Part shown: positions 13,168 to 28,651 of the stretch, one piece after another
How the letters are laid out: each line of letters starts with the position of its first letter
How positions within the stretch are numbered: position 1 is the stretch's first letter
NCBI GenBank assembly: GCA_037178855.1
Contig: JASJZC010000007.1
Coordinates: 2,976,001-3,040,000 of the forward strand
Direction: 5' to 3'
From: Oscheius sp. JU75
Lineage: Eukaryota > Nematoda > Chromadorea > Rhabditida > Rhabditidae
Length of the DNA stretch: 64,000 nt
Translations under genes and position numbers: made by a program
Notes under the pieces: generated by a model
The model's database searches: none
Told to the model about the DNA's origin: nothing
The model's input: the letters and a program-made list of their open reading frames with translations, nothing else

Positions 13168-16100
13168 TTATGAATTCATTGGGATGGAGGAAGTGGTAGT
13201 GGGAGTATCAGGATCGACGTCTTTTGTGATTACTGTGAGTGTTCTATCTGGCTGATCTAGTGTGTCAAGCTGTGCTACAGCAACTGCGGGATCGGTGCTG
13301 CTTCGGATCTGGAGGAGTGAATCTTGTGATGCGGTGATGTGCTCTACCTTGTTAGGGATTGAACTGCAATGCGGGTTATCGTACAAATTCCAATCAATAA
13401 CAGAGTAGTAGGGATGAGAGCGAAGTTCATCTAAACTGCAACGATCTTTTTCCGTAGCCAGCATTTTCAAAAGTAGGTCCCAGCATTTCATTGTAATGTA
13501 GCCCTTTTTGTTGACGACTTCCTCGGAATCACTAAAAAAGGTAAATTTAGCTAAAAATAGGCACCTATTGAGCCCATGAGGAGCAGTTTCGTGAAGAGGA
13601 GCCCCGGTTGTGAGTTCGAATAAGATGCATCCCAAGTTGTAAATGTCTCCAGCAGCGTTTGGCTTCCAATTGATATCTTTGCTCTCTAAAACGGACAGCT
13701 CTTGTGATGCAAGGCTAAAAAGCCTACCAGGAGCAGTTAAAGGCCGTCCTTTTATCTTCTCGTTGTACAGAGTAAACCATCGACCATGGTAAGTCAACAC
13801 GAGGTTTCCGTTTGCATCTAGCAAGATATTGTGGCGTTGTAGAGCTCTGAAAATAATGTACCTGAAAAGAAAAGGAAAACCTTACCCAATATAGTAGTTA
13901 TGCTGATGATGAAACATGTAGAGAAAACTGGCTATTTGAGCTGTCCAGTGGATGATAAGAGGCTCGGGAATGGAGAGACCGGATGGCCAAGACCGTCGCG
14001 AGACGATTAGCTCACGTACTTCTTTCAGACACGAGAATAAGGAATCAGTGGTAGCTAAAATAGATGAAAAGTTTAAATAATGAACAGGACTACTCACTGT
14101 TTGAGGTGGGTTGTCTTCCTGGAGATTTTCGGAATTTGACAGCGGCCGGCTGCTCTTCTTCAACTTCAGACGCATGCACCATACTATCCGGAGTTACAAA
14201 GAATTCTCTTCCTGCATTGTTATCGGCTTCTCCTGCCACGCAATCTTCTCCTACAGCACAAGCTACCTCACAATTCGACGGATCAGCTGTCTGAAAATCT
14301 AGACATTGATAGCTGCCATTCATAACCGACGCTTTGTTCTTCATCTCGCATTGCAGCTACTCGTTCTATGTCAATTTCAACCGTGAAATGAAGTCGTTGA
14401 CCAGAGTAGGAGTATCGTCTCGCCTTCTTTGATTCGTCATCTGAACTGGCCGGAGAAGTTTTGCTTCTTTTTCTTCGAACGCATTCCGACATACCGCGAT
14501 TCTAAAAAAATGAGTAATTACAATCAAATGGCCACATACCAGGAAATCGAATAATCTTCCGTGCGAAACGTATTCCATAAGAATGAGAATGTGATCTTCT
14601 GTTTCGAAAAACTTGTATAGTTGGGCCATATGAGGAATGGACGTTGGTAAGACTATTCGGGTGTTTGGAGATTCTCTTCCCTTCTCTAGAAACTTCAAGA
14701 CGTAACGATTGCCTGAGAAGACAGAGAAGGTTACTATATGAACAAAAAAAGTACCTGTAATTTTCTCTTCCATCAGTAGTACCTTGTTTTGAGTTTTGAC
14801 ACATGGCAGAACCCCGACAACGGTATAGTCTTTTAGTGCACTGTTGGATGACTTGAAGGCGAAGATAGATGGGTCCTGAACGTTGTATGTGATTCATACA
14901 TAGTTCGGCCACGCGCGAAGAACGAAATTGATTTGATTAACTGGCCAAAATTTTTTTGCATTATGCAAAAGTGTTCACCTGTAAGTGAAGAGAGTCTGCT
15001 AACAAGCCTTCCAGATTGAATGCCGAACCGTCATAAGATAGATACGTCTTAAAGAGCTGTTCTGCTCGGACGATGTACTTGGCAGTTTTTAACTTTATAC
15101 TATTCCTAAGAGAGGAGTCGGTCTCGGTTCTCAAGCCCTGAATAAACATTCTTAAATTAAAAAAATCAATGACAAAGAATGTACCTCACTCAGATTTCTA
15201 GCCGCGTTTTTATAACATTGAAAGGCCAACTCAAACTCGTTCTCGGCTTCTGCTTTCTGAGCCGTCGAAATTAAGATGCCTGCTCGAACGAGGTAGTCGG
15301 ACGTGTTGGCTGAAAAATGTCTCTCATTTAGTCTCAGCCAATGCAATTACGAATAGGCGCCTCCAAATCCATTTTGAGCTTCGGGAATTGTCGTCGAAGA
15401 GCGACTTTTGACGTCAAATGGTGGGGTAGGTCGCCTAAAGCCACGTCTAGTTGCTAGGTGCCTTCATTTTGAATGGTTACCTAAAGCCACTTCAGGGAAT
15501 TGAAAATCGATATCCCCTGTGAACGATGCGGATGGCAGGAGTCCCTGAAAATACGAACATAACTGGCATATTTATTCATCTGTTGGCTATCTCAACAATT
15601 TTGTAATCAGAACTTGATATGAGGATAGAGACATCACAGTTTAAGAAGAGGTTAGAGGTAAACTTTGAATCTTTTAAAGAGTTTTTCAAGAAAAATCTGG
15701 CCTACTGACGTTTGTCGGTTGCTCCTCCTCTGGACTGTCCAAATAACTAAAATTGAACTAATTTGCATGCTAACAACTAGTGATACCTTGTCGGAGTGAT
15801 GTCCGTGTCAATGGAAGTATAGATTTCTTCCTCAGCTGTGGTCGCGGTGTGGGCAGTCTCTTCAGCCTTCTGAACCCACAATTCTCTAGAGGGTCGTTTT
15901 GAGTACTTACATCCAAGAACTGGTGAAGGATGATACTTTTTCGCAGTACCTCGTGATCCAGAGCAAAATTCAAAAAGACTTCCGTCGCGTGGCGTCGTTC
16001 AGCGACTACAGTTGGTTCCCCAGCTCCGATAAGCTTTGCCGGTGCAAAAGAGGGAAATACACCTCGGAGATAGAGCTAAATTGTTTGGTTTATTCTTAAC

Positions 16101-16612
16101 ATTGTAGTGCTCGATAGAATGACCAACGAATGGCTTATGGAAAAGACCAAGAGCCCGGAAATCAGGAAAAGATGGACTCAAAGAAAGCGGAATTTGCAAC
16201 TAGGATCGTGAGAGATACTCTCAATGGAACCAGCATAAATTCTTGAAGGACACGTGTCTTGATCTCTTTTCTATTTAAACAAACGTGGAAGTTATGATAT
16301 CACCTGCTTGTGGACCTTCTGCAGATTCTTGTGAAGCTTGTCCAATTCCCGAAATCTTGAAGTCAGGGTGAACTCTCTTGATTCTAGCTGGACTACTTGT
16401 TTGGGAACGAGCTGTAACATGCAATCTTGGAAAAAAAACACTGGAAAACCAACGGTAAACGCAAGAATGTAGTCGTTGTGTGTCCCAGCGATTCCCTTCG
16501 TAGTGACAATGTCAACTACTTTCACCGTTCCTGTCCAGTCGGATTTCGGCTTGAACAGGAGAGTGCCAATTTCGGATGTACAGTGACTCTCATCTGGATA
16601 GAGACCCGACAT
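13168..16612 (-). CDS. RPS6KC1-like PX-MIT protein with a pseudokinase domain
   Basis: A multi-exon gene. The N-terminal exon (ATG at 16612) and the next exon encode a PX domain: VKVVDIVTTKG, NDYILAF, SRFRELDKLHKNLQKVHKQ, then the region ending FLNFALDHEVLRKSIILHQF. An acidic linker follows (EEEIYTSIDTDITP). Exons near 15340-15000 form an MIT domain (ISTAQKAEAENEFELAFQCY ... KTAKYIVRAEQLFKTYL). The C-terminal half is kinase-like: YTVVGVL, VLLMEEKITGNRYVLKFLEK, ILMEYVSHGRLFDFL, a charged insert near 14500-14110, then a degenerate catalytic loop and DLLLKMLATEKDRCSLDELR. HRDLKPxN is replaced by IGALQRHN and DFG by YHG, so both catalytic Asp residues are gone, as in human RPS6KC1. PX binds phosphoinositides and MIT suggests ESCRT/endosome contact. 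An acceptor just before the start suggests trans-splicing. The family call is confident. Confidence 0.82.
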
Positions 16613-16821
16613 TTTGCATACTGTAAAAACATGCAAATAGCGCCGGAACAACTAGCGGTAAAGAACTGATGAAAACAGTATGGTCAGCATTAATCCAAAA
16701 GAACGAGCAATGTTTATTCATAAGGATAGAAGACGACGACTTCCGGCTGATATTACCCGTATTGTTGCGAGGAGGTTTCATTCACAGCGATTTTGTCTGA
16801 AAAACTATTGTTGGTGTTTTA

Positions 16822-17276
16822 CTAGGAGCTTTCTTTGAATTTACGCATCAAAGACTGTTGAAACTGCTGATTGAATAGTTCGATAGTTGTATTTTCTGAG
16901 CATCTCGCACACCGTCCAGAGTTTTCGAATAAAACAAATTTTACCTCATATCCCCATATCTTGACATCTTTCGTCTTACAATCGCGGAACAGGACTTGCT
17001 TCCGTTGATCTTTCACTGACGTGTTTCGTAGATACTTAATCCGGGTTCCACAAAAAGGAAAGCGGATCCATTTTGTCGGATGATTTTTCTGAAAGCCTCA
17101 AGTTCAATGCAGATTAGCCTGGAACGAAGGAAGTATCTCTCCGGAATCAACGCAAAAACCAATAAATGATATGGCGCGCAAACATTAAGGAAAGAGGGCA
17201 CCAAATGATAACAGTGTGCTGCATTCAGTGCTACTTTCAAGTCGGCTTCGACTGATATCAAATGCTTTTGCTTCAA
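16822..17276 (-). CDS. Unidentified coding segment upstream of the pseudokinase gene
   Basis: An open frame of about 88 codons follows a good acceptor (GGCTTTCAG, near 17098) and ends at TAG at 16822-16824. It is basic and begins KNHPTKWIRFPFCGTRIKY, with RKQVLFRDCKTKDVKIWGYE further on. There is no in-frame ATG, so it must be a 3' exon; 5' exons are unresolved, though a second overlapping frame (17276-17013) may contribute. An internal GTAAAATT donor at about residue 45 allows an alternative ending. It lies 210 bp upstream of the RPS6KC1-like start in the same direction, spacing seen in nematode operons. I do not recognise the protein and it may not be real. Confidence 0.3.
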
Positions 17277-18158
17277 GCAAACCTATCTCATAAAGCTGTG
17301 TAAACAGTTGTCTCCTTTTTTGAAATTTTTATGCAGTCAGTCCCCATTCAAGTGATTGTTCTGTCAATCGGGCCAGCTGAATCATATCTGAGACAGTACG
17401 TAGCGAAAAATCATTCAAAGCTGTCTTCAATAGTCAAAGTCCAAGTTTTTAACGTTTTAAACAGAAGTTTTTAATTGTCTGTTCGGAACTTCCGTTTCAA
17501 AGCAGATGCCTAGACGAATAGTTCATCATTCCAGCACGTTTTTGTTAGAATGACCTTGTGCATGTCGGTCAGCAAATTCTCGCGTCTCTATTCCCTTCCA
17601 AAAACGATGGGTGAAACGAGTTCGCGGCCGTTTCGCAATTAATTCGATGTGAATCATCCGAGGTCGCGACGCTCCTCTCCGACATTGTTAAGTATGTGTG
17701 GTTGACAAACCGTTAATTGGACAGTCCTGTTAAAAAACGACGACCTTTATTCGAATACAGTAAACACCGGTAAATTATAAAAAAAATACCTGTTTGTACC
17801 CAGGCTTCCCAGGTTCCGAAACAAAGAAAAGAATCTGCTCTTATGGCCAAAGATCGTCATATGCTTAAACTCTTGGAAACAACCAAAACCATCAAAAATA
17901 TAATAGAAAAGGAAGCAGCTTAGCTGCGGAACAAGTAATAGGAAAGAAAAGCTAAGTTCATGTAGCGGCAGGAGTAGAAGACGTGGAGTAGTTCATAAAG
18001 TGTGGTGGCAGACGAGATCGACACCGCGTTCACTGAAAAAGATTCTAGTTAGAAACAGCTCTAACGAGTTTGTTATCTCATTTGAATGCGCTTGGCACAT
18101 CAGTGAAAAATTCGACTGCTACAAAGCCGGGAGAAAACAGATTGCATGCTACCTAGGC

Positions 18159-21100
18159 CTAGTAGACGAGTTCCCAGTCGTTTTCTTCTCCACTTCCGGT
18201 CGAAGATGCACTAGTCTTTTTTGGCGCTGGCTTAGAAGTGACTTCAGAAGCTACGGGAGCGGCGACAGTGATCGGTTTTGTCTTCTGCGGCTAAATAAGG
18301 GAAAGTACGAGACGACAAACAAGGATTAGCCATGCAAGCATTCTTATTTTTACAAGCTTGCGGTGTGACAGATGATCCGTTGCAGTAATGCGAAAGCAGC
18401 TGTGCCGCAAATGCATCTGCATGTGGATAATCTGTACAAAACTCGAAACACAGGACAAGTGAAAACAAGAAGAGAGCACAAGGACGGGCCACCATTATTC
18501 GCATTCCCAGGACTCCCACTCACCGAGCTTCGGTTCTGAACTTTGGCCTCTAACTGTTGTATGTGGTTCTTCTGCTCGTCATTCATGTCCTTCATTCGAT
18601 CAAGTTCCGATCTCTGAAATTTTCAATGGTTCTGATAAATTGTTTTTGTTTACTAAAGAAAGAAGAGCGTCCCGGTACGTCTTGACAATTGGAGGCTCTT
18701 CTGTAGAAGTAGCAGATTTCGTGGGGGCTTCTTTGGCTTCGTCTTTTTTGGATTTCTTAGCGTCCTTCTTCTTAGGTTCGGCTGGCTGAAAAAAGATTTC
18801 ATTGAAAAAAAGTGGAAATTACTACCTCGGGCTTAGATTCCACAGGCTTGGAAGAAGTTGGGGCTGCAGTGTGATTTTCGAACATCTCCTGCAGTTTGAA
18901 GTTTCTAACCCGAAGTTCCTCATTCTTGTTTTTCAGTCGTTGGTTTTCTTCGCGTAGGTTGGAATCGATAGAGGCAGGTTGTGCAGAAGTCACTTCATGA
19001 GACTTTTTCACAATGATCTCTTCACCAACATCACCGTTCTGTCTTTAACTTCTCTTTGAAAACACAAATAACAGCGTGACTCACACAGGAGCAGTTGCTT
19101 GCTTCTTGTTCAAAGCTTCAATTTGCTTACGCAGAGCAAGATTCTCGCTCAGAAGATCATTGTGAGCTGCATTGATCTCGGCAAGAGTCTTCTTCTGTTT
19201 GGTTACCTCATCTTCCTTTTGGTTCAGCTCAGCTTGCCTAAAACATAAGTATCAGTAAAAAAGAATATTACTCACATCTTTTCGAAGTTCTGGACCTCGT
19301 TCTGCAGTTTGTTGCAGAGTTCCTGAATGCTGAGATACTGTTCCATGGCCTCGGCGAGTTTCTGAAAACAGACAGGTGAGTTTGCAACAGCGAAACAATA
19401 TTAGAACAGCAGTGCGGGGACATCTCGGAGAGTTAATCAATAGGGGTTGCGGACCGCCTGCTGGTGTTAAAAAACACGCGGGCAGGCGTGTTTCATAAGT
19501 GCAGGCAAGTCGCGATCAGTGTTTGTTAAATCAACAATATCAGTTTGCTCACTTCTTGCAGTTCTTTCTTCACAGCTGTGTGTTTCTGGGTAACAGAAGT
19601 TATCTCCGCTGTGTGCTTTTCCTTGAGAGTTGCAATTTCCTGCGAGTGGGCAGTCTTCAGAGCTCCAGTATCAGCTTCAGATTGGCCAGCCTAAATAGAC
19701 GAAATGAATATCGTATGCGGTTATGATGGGTACCTGCTTCTCGCTCAGACTAGGCTTAATCTGTTGCCACTCAGTGTGAATGGCGTTCAACGTTGCCTTG
19801 AGCTGAGAGAACAGAGAGTTAGATGAGAACATAGGGATTACCTTTCTAGCCTTCTCCAATTCGGATTCGAGCTCAGCCACGCGAGTGGAATGAGACTTGA
19901 CCTCGGTTTTGGCATCCTCAAGTCTCTTCTGCAAATCGGCAACCGCGTGCTTGCTCTTCTCCGCTACTTTAAGGATATCGTCAGCAGAGCTGCGGAAAGC
20001 GACCATTTCCTTGGACTTCTTGTCCAGTTCTCCGTTGAGGAAGTTCTCCTTCTGGACAAGATGACTGACTTTTTCATTCAAACCGCTGTTCTGTGACCTG
20101 AAAATAAAAAGTTTGGTTCGGACAATTATTCTGCTTATTCACATATTCATAGCGCTTCAACAACGCGTATTCCATTCGTTTGAAATTTTTAACATCTATT
20201 CTCAGCATTTAATAGATCTGGTTGCTAGGTAACAAGGCATTGAGTGTGCATTGCATGTGCTTTGTTTTACCCACTACCTTTTAAGGAATTGTCTCAGCTT
20301 ATAAATAAACACAATAAAATGTTTGGGATAATAGGCCCTTTTTAACTTTTCAGTGGTGTGGGCCCTATTAGCTTAATTGACTCTCTAAAAGTTGTCGAAT
20401 CGAAATGGCTCTGTTACCACTCTTGCCTACTTTTTTTTGAAACCTTATTTATTTGTCTTTCCTAGCGGCTAGCTCTTTATGATCTTTGCAATTGGGCACT
20501 ATAAGAGATTGCAAACTTTACGCGCAGGCGACCAAATTTGAGCACTTTCTTAAGAATGCGGTAATTGAAAACAACTTTGAGAACAACTTGCTAACTCCCC
20601 ATGTTTGGACCCGATACTCTTAGGTCCAAGGGTGTAGCTATTTGCTGAGATTGCTAGCTCCCTCTGGAGGCTTATCAAAATGATGAGTAACGTTAGATCA
20701 AGGCAATAGTTAAAATTCGAAGGTTTGCTTCGCAAGCGAATAGCTAGTTCGATTTGTTAGTCATTTTTAACAACACCTAACCAGTGGTGTCAGGGTTTCG
20801 TCGTCCCAACAAGTTATTTATAGGCCTTACTAGTTCCTGTAAACTTACTGTAGTTGAGTGAGCGCCTCTTCAAGCGATCGAATCTTCTGGGAATGACCAG
20901 TAAGCTGTCTCAGAAGATCATTCTTTTCACCATTGGCAGTCGAAACAGCTGCCACACTGGCCTTCTCCTAAACATATACCCTAGCTAACTGATAGAAAAG
21001 TTGCACACCTTCTTGTTTACGGTTTCTATGTAGTTCTTGAGGAACTGAACGTGGACCGTGTCCATTGAAGAAACCATGTCGGCTAGTAGCTTTCCAACAT

Positions 21101-22346
21101 CCATCTCCTCAAATCTGCGCTTAGGCTTCTCAGGTGCAGCCTTGACCGAAGCGATATCAACCTTTTTGACAACCTCAATTACAGGAACAGCCGTTTTCAA
21201 AGGTTCAGGAGAAGCCTGAAAATTCAACCACTATCTAAAAAATATTAAATGTCATTTCCCGCGGAACTGTCTTTGACGTTCTGGTTATCTAGTGTTTTTT
21301 GCTGACAAGATCTTGAAAGCGTAGTCGAGCAATTTTGAACTCATCGGAGAGAATCAAACGGCTCCTTTGGGCCTAACGGGCTGACATATGTGCCTGCATT
21401 TTTTGTTTCAGCCATATGGTCCATTTTGAAGCGGCTCTTTTTTGACAAGACATATGGTTCTCTCATTCTTACTTTTTCTGTAGAGTCGCGCTTCTTCTGC
21501 TGCTTTGTTTTGACCTCGACAAATTCGGGCTCGACATTCTTGGCCTTCAGAGGAGAGCGATCACGCTGGATTGGCTCGACCTTCTTATCAGCTGGCTTCT
21601 TGTTTTCCGGAGATTTGGTGGGGACCTCCGGCTTGGGCTCACTTGTGCTACTGCTTTTCTTGTTCTTTTTCTTATTCTTGCCTGAAAGTTCTTAATATAT
21701 GACCAAATGTGAAACACTCTCACCTTCTGCATCCTCCTTTGCAACCTCTTCGGTTTTCTCGTTGACTGGAGCCTTCTTCTCCGATTTCACTGACTCTTCT
21801 TTCTGCTGTTTGATCTGAAACACGTCTTCTAAATGGCTATCTTGGGATGAGAATAGGAGCCAAGAGGGATCAATAAAACCGTGCAAACAGAAGAGATCGT
21901 TTTGAAGGCAACAAACCTGTGAGTCGGACTTCTTCTCCTTCTTCTTGCCTCCAGACTTGCTCTGTTTCTTTTTCCTCTCTTCTTCATCTTCCAGCTTGCG
22001 TTGTACGCTGTACCACTGAAACAAATTTAGTCTACTTCAAAGTTTTGTCGCAGTGTGCAACTAGCTACCTATTTTGGTAACTTATAGACACTGAACTTTG
22101 TTTTGAGTTCCCGGTTTACTTCCGTTTTAATATGTATGTTTGTGACGGAGATAATAAGGCATCAAGGCAGCGGAAATGATAGTGATAATGAACAAAACAT
22201 TCAGGAGTCAAACTTTTTATCACAAAGCCGTTTTTACCTACCTCGTCAAACGCATCTCTCCTAGAATGGAAGTACAGACCGATGACGCTTAGAACGAATC
22301 CCACTCCGCATACTAGGTAGGCGACCGTTGTCCCGTTCAGCTCCAT
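18159..22346 (-). CDS. p180/kinectin-like ER membrane coiled-coil protein
   Basis: The N-terminus (ATG at 22346; MELNGTTVAYLVCGVGFVLS) is one transmembrane anchor with little before it. A highly charged lysine/glutamate region follows (QSKSGGKKKEKKSDSQ; KNKKKNKKSSS; EPKPEVPTKSPENKK). Then come many short exons of heptad-rich coiled coil (KVSHLVQKENFLNGELDKKS; VADLQKRLEDAKTEVKSHS; AELNQKEDEVTKQKKTLAE; REENQRLKNKNEELRVRN). A second Lys/Pro-rich stretch precedes the C-terminus, which ends NDWELVY at 18159. This order (N-terminal anchor, basic linker, long cytoplasmic coiled coil) is that of ribosome receptor p180 (RRBP1) and kinectin, which sit in the ER and bind ribosomes or microtubule motors. 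Low-complexity composition makes orthology uncertain. The start is the first ATG of the anchor exon; the gene is divergent to MAP4K about 1 kb away. Confidence 0.65.
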
Positions 22347-23380
22347 TGGTACCTCACGATGTTGTTAAGCAACCACTTTTACTGAAAATAGTTTGAATGG
22401 CTAGCAGAGAGATAGAATCTGAAGAAAGAGGCATATTGGCCTTAAAAGGGCAAGCTAGGGGTTTGGAGATAGGAGATAGAATGTAAATGAGAAAAGAAGA
22501 GCTAACTCTTGGCCTAAAATTTGGGCGATTGATAGGGTGTGACGCTGACGAATGACCGAATGGACACGCTGTCCGTTTGTGTGTACAGAGAGCGCGGCTT
22601 AATAGCGGTTTGATCGGCGTCTTGCAGAGTTATTCGTAAACGACGGGCATGAGTGCGCGCCCTCGCCGGCAATTGGAGAGAGCCAGGAGGCCGCAGCCTG
22701 CTATTTGTACTGAAAACAGAATGCAGCAACCTCGTCGCAGGCTACGAAAAGCGGCTGCCGCGCGCGAATTACCGTAGTGCTGACTGCAGGGTCAGGCCCA
22801 GCGTGGTGGGAGCCTGCAACAAAAGAGAAGCCGAAAAGGAGAACAGTCGCCAAGCTGCTTTCTCTCTTTTGAGTAAACAAAAAAAGCTTATCGGATGACC
22901 TTGAACCGGTCAGGGTCTGAGTGAAGATAGCAGTCATGAGCTGTCTTTAGATGATGATTGACCTTGGCACGATAGTCGTCATCGCTTTTTGTATAGCCAA
23001 ATGAGCATCGATTTTTCAATAAAGAATGCTCTAGATGTTTATGAAAGATCATGCATTTTTGAATGTACACTGCTCAAGATGGGTTTTCATAGAGAAGTAC
23101 TTGGATTTCTTTAGCAATACTGAATAAACTGCATAAAGAAGAGTCAGGCACTTGCATTCTTTCAACTTTTACTCTTACTTTCCTTTATATTTAAACTTTT
23201 TGAAGCAAGCAAATTGACTAAAGACTAGTCTGTTGAATGTAACTTTTCTAGAAACAGCGACTATTTCCGCTCATCTCTTGCTCCAGCTCATTGTTCCGAA
23301 AATAGTTCAATCTCTGCATCCTCAGACTCATCTCTTCTGAATGTTTTCTGATTTCTTTCTTTTCAATGAACCTCTTTTTT
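22347..23380. promoter_or_regulatory. Divergent intergenic region between the p180-like and MAP4K genes
   Basis: About 1 kb with no supported gene, separating two divergent coding starts. It should contain both promoters. No specific element can be assigned by eye. A T-rich acceptor at 23370-23383 immediately precedes the MAP4K start. Confidence 0.45.
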
Positions 23381-23388
23381 CAGGGCAA

Positions 23389-26502
<3,114 letters not shown>

Positions 26503-26844
26503 CCGGGTTTATCATTGGTTTTCGCCTCTAGTCGCCTTTCACCTCCCTTCTCAGTTGTGCAATAATACCGGAGAGCTTTACTTTAACTCATTCCGCTTTA
26601 GTCATATTTATCCCTGTGCATATTACAAGCGCTGTACATTTATGATCTCATGTATCATTTCAATCACCTCGCCGCCTCACTATTGCTAATCTATTGCCAA
26701 ATTTTTGTTGCCTTTTATTTAAACCTCGAATAAACCTTATTCACTTTTATACTTGTTTGTTTTTCAGTTTCTTGTAATGGACCACATACCTTACGCTGTT
26801 GGTGTATATTGACAATAGAGCCATTTTAGCAGATTGCAGTCGAG

Positions 26845-27627
26845 ATGAGCGACTACAGTGACATTGAGGTAAGTAGTGAGTATAGCTATTTATGTTTCAT
26901 GCCATAACCTTCTTGAGCAACTTTCTAGATGATAGATATGCTAAAGTTATCTAGCTTTTGCGCAAAAGTTTAACAGTTGTAATGAGAAAGACAGTGCGAA
27001 CGAAGACTTGAGAAAAAGCAGTGATATACCATATAGAAATGCCTGTAAAATACAATTACTGTTTGAAATCACGAGCTAGTGTAAACAAGTGACTTGGAGC
27101 TAACCCCGGCATCATGTGATCGTTAGCGAAACATCATAACTCCCTGTTATTTTCTCTTTTTTAGGACGACTACGTGGATTCCCCACACTCGGGCCCAGCA
27201 AGTTCAGACGATCCGAAACGACACGCAAGAGCCCAACACAACGCACTGGAGCGAAGACGTCGAGACAACATCAAGGATATGTACTCGAGTCTTCGAGATG
27301 CTGTTCCGGAAATGAACAATGAACGGGTATGTCACGCCTAGCTTTATTTGTATTCATTGTTTTTAAGGCATCTCGAGCTGTAATCTTAAAGAAGGCAATC
27401 GATGCAATTGAAGACAGGACAGCCACTCAGGCCACATTGGCAGAAGAAAAACAACATTTTGAGGAAGAAAATGCTCGGATTCAGAGTGAGATCGCACAAT
27501 TGGAGCAGGAGTTGTCCGGAAAAAACGAGAGATCTCATGGTAAACTATGTTTCTAAACAGTTCAGCTGTTTTTTCAGCTGTACCTCCTTCTTCCGAGATG
27601 AAATGCGTTCCGTCAACGCGAGCCTAG
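26845..27627 (+). CDS. mxl-1: Max bHLH-leucine zipper transcription factor
   Basis: Four exons: 26845-26868, 27165-27326, 27368-27539 and 27578-27627. Phases agree and the stop TAG is at 27625. The N-terminus is acidic (MSDYSDIEDDYVDSPHSGP). The basic-helix-loop-helix reads RAQHNALERRRRDNIKDMYS then SLRDAVPEMNNERASRAVIL, with the H-E-R residues of E-box (CACGTG) recognition. The zipper continues KKAIDAIEDRTATQATLAEE with EENARIQSEIAQLEQEL. The short tail contains VPPSSEMK. The closest family is Max, the dimer partner of Myc/Mad/Mnt factors; nematode paralogues mxl-1 and mxl-3 cannot be separated with certainty here. It follows MAP4K by 343 nt on the same strand and converges on a small minus-strand gene 159 nt downstream. 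Confidence 0.9.
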
Positions 27628-27785
27628 CAATCTGTTTCTCTGCCTACACTAGGCGCCTCTTCTTGCTGGTCAGGAACTACAACTTTTCCGTCTCTTTAGT
27701 CCGTCACCGTGATACTTTCCTTTTTTTCTGTCACATTCCTGGTCAAGAACCCTATATAAACATGTTTATTATAATTCTAATAGAA

Positions 27786-28272
27786 TCATGGAAGAGTAGG
27801 AAAGTACATGTGAACATAGGCTCCGTTATTAGCAAACGGGTACTTGGAGAAGCGGACGGTGTCCTGGGGTACACCTAGGTACTCGTGCAAACGCAGACGG
27901 TTCTGCTTGATGCGAAACTCCAGCTCGGTCGGATGCTTGTCGCTAACAAGTACTGTAACAACTTTTCATTTGAACAGGGTCCGGGTACTGACCACCATCA
28001 CGTTCGATTCCGATCTCTTTTAGATCAGCCGACTTTGAGCTACGAATGAAGACATCAGAGACCATTTCGTCATCACCCCTGGTGTTGAATTGGTCTAATA
28101 TTTTGAGCTTTACACATAACACAAAAAGATTTGGGATCCCAACGAGAAGCAACCCGCCTTCGTTGATCTGACGATTGATGGCTCGGATCTCCTCCAGACC
28201 AGCCAGTCGTTCACGTTCCTCGTCGTACCACCACCCGATGATGGAGTCCTTGATCTTGTTGAAGAAGTTCAT
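27786..28272 (-). CDS. Small conserved-looking protein of unknown function
   Basis: Three exons join in frame to give about 120 residues: MNFFNKIKDSIIGWWYDEER, LAGLEEIRAINRQINEG, DVFIRSSKSADLKEIGIERD, HPTELEFRIKQNRLRLHEYL, then a short C-terminus ending VHMYFPTLP with TGA at 27786-27788. There is no signal peptide or membrane segment. It is charged, with two predicted helices at the start and after residue 80. The first intron is about 75 nt (GTTGCT..CACCAG), the second 40 nt (GTCAGT..TTACAG). The composition looks like a real conserved protein, but I do not recognise the family. It is tail-to-tail with Max. Confidence 0.6.
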
Positions 28273-28651
28273 TCTTAGAAGACGCTTGCGGATGAGGCTT
28301 GGTAAAGAGACTGGGCGTGGCGTGCTTACATAGGCGACCGTTTAATTTACATTTAAAATTGAAAGCCACCAATCAACGCCTCCGGATTATTGGATATATG
28401 GTGTCAAAATGGATATTTTAACCCACACCGCTGGTGGTTTTAATGAGAAAAGAAGAGGTTCTATATGACTTTCATATGGGATAGAGGGAAAATAGGACAA
28501 TTGCTATGAAAGGGAAACGCTGTAATGGTCAACAGTGCACAAAAATGTGAAGGTGGTGGTCGTGGGAGTCTTGTTAAAACATTGAGAAAAGGAAGCGGGC
28601 AAAGTGACGGCGGCTGAAAAAGCAGATATATTGCTTCACAACATGTGTGTC

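Noticed and set aside
16410..16440. Tiny intron in the PX exon of the RPS6KC1-like gene
   Set aside because: GT..AG ends are present over about 28 nt, but the frame reads through and removal would break it.
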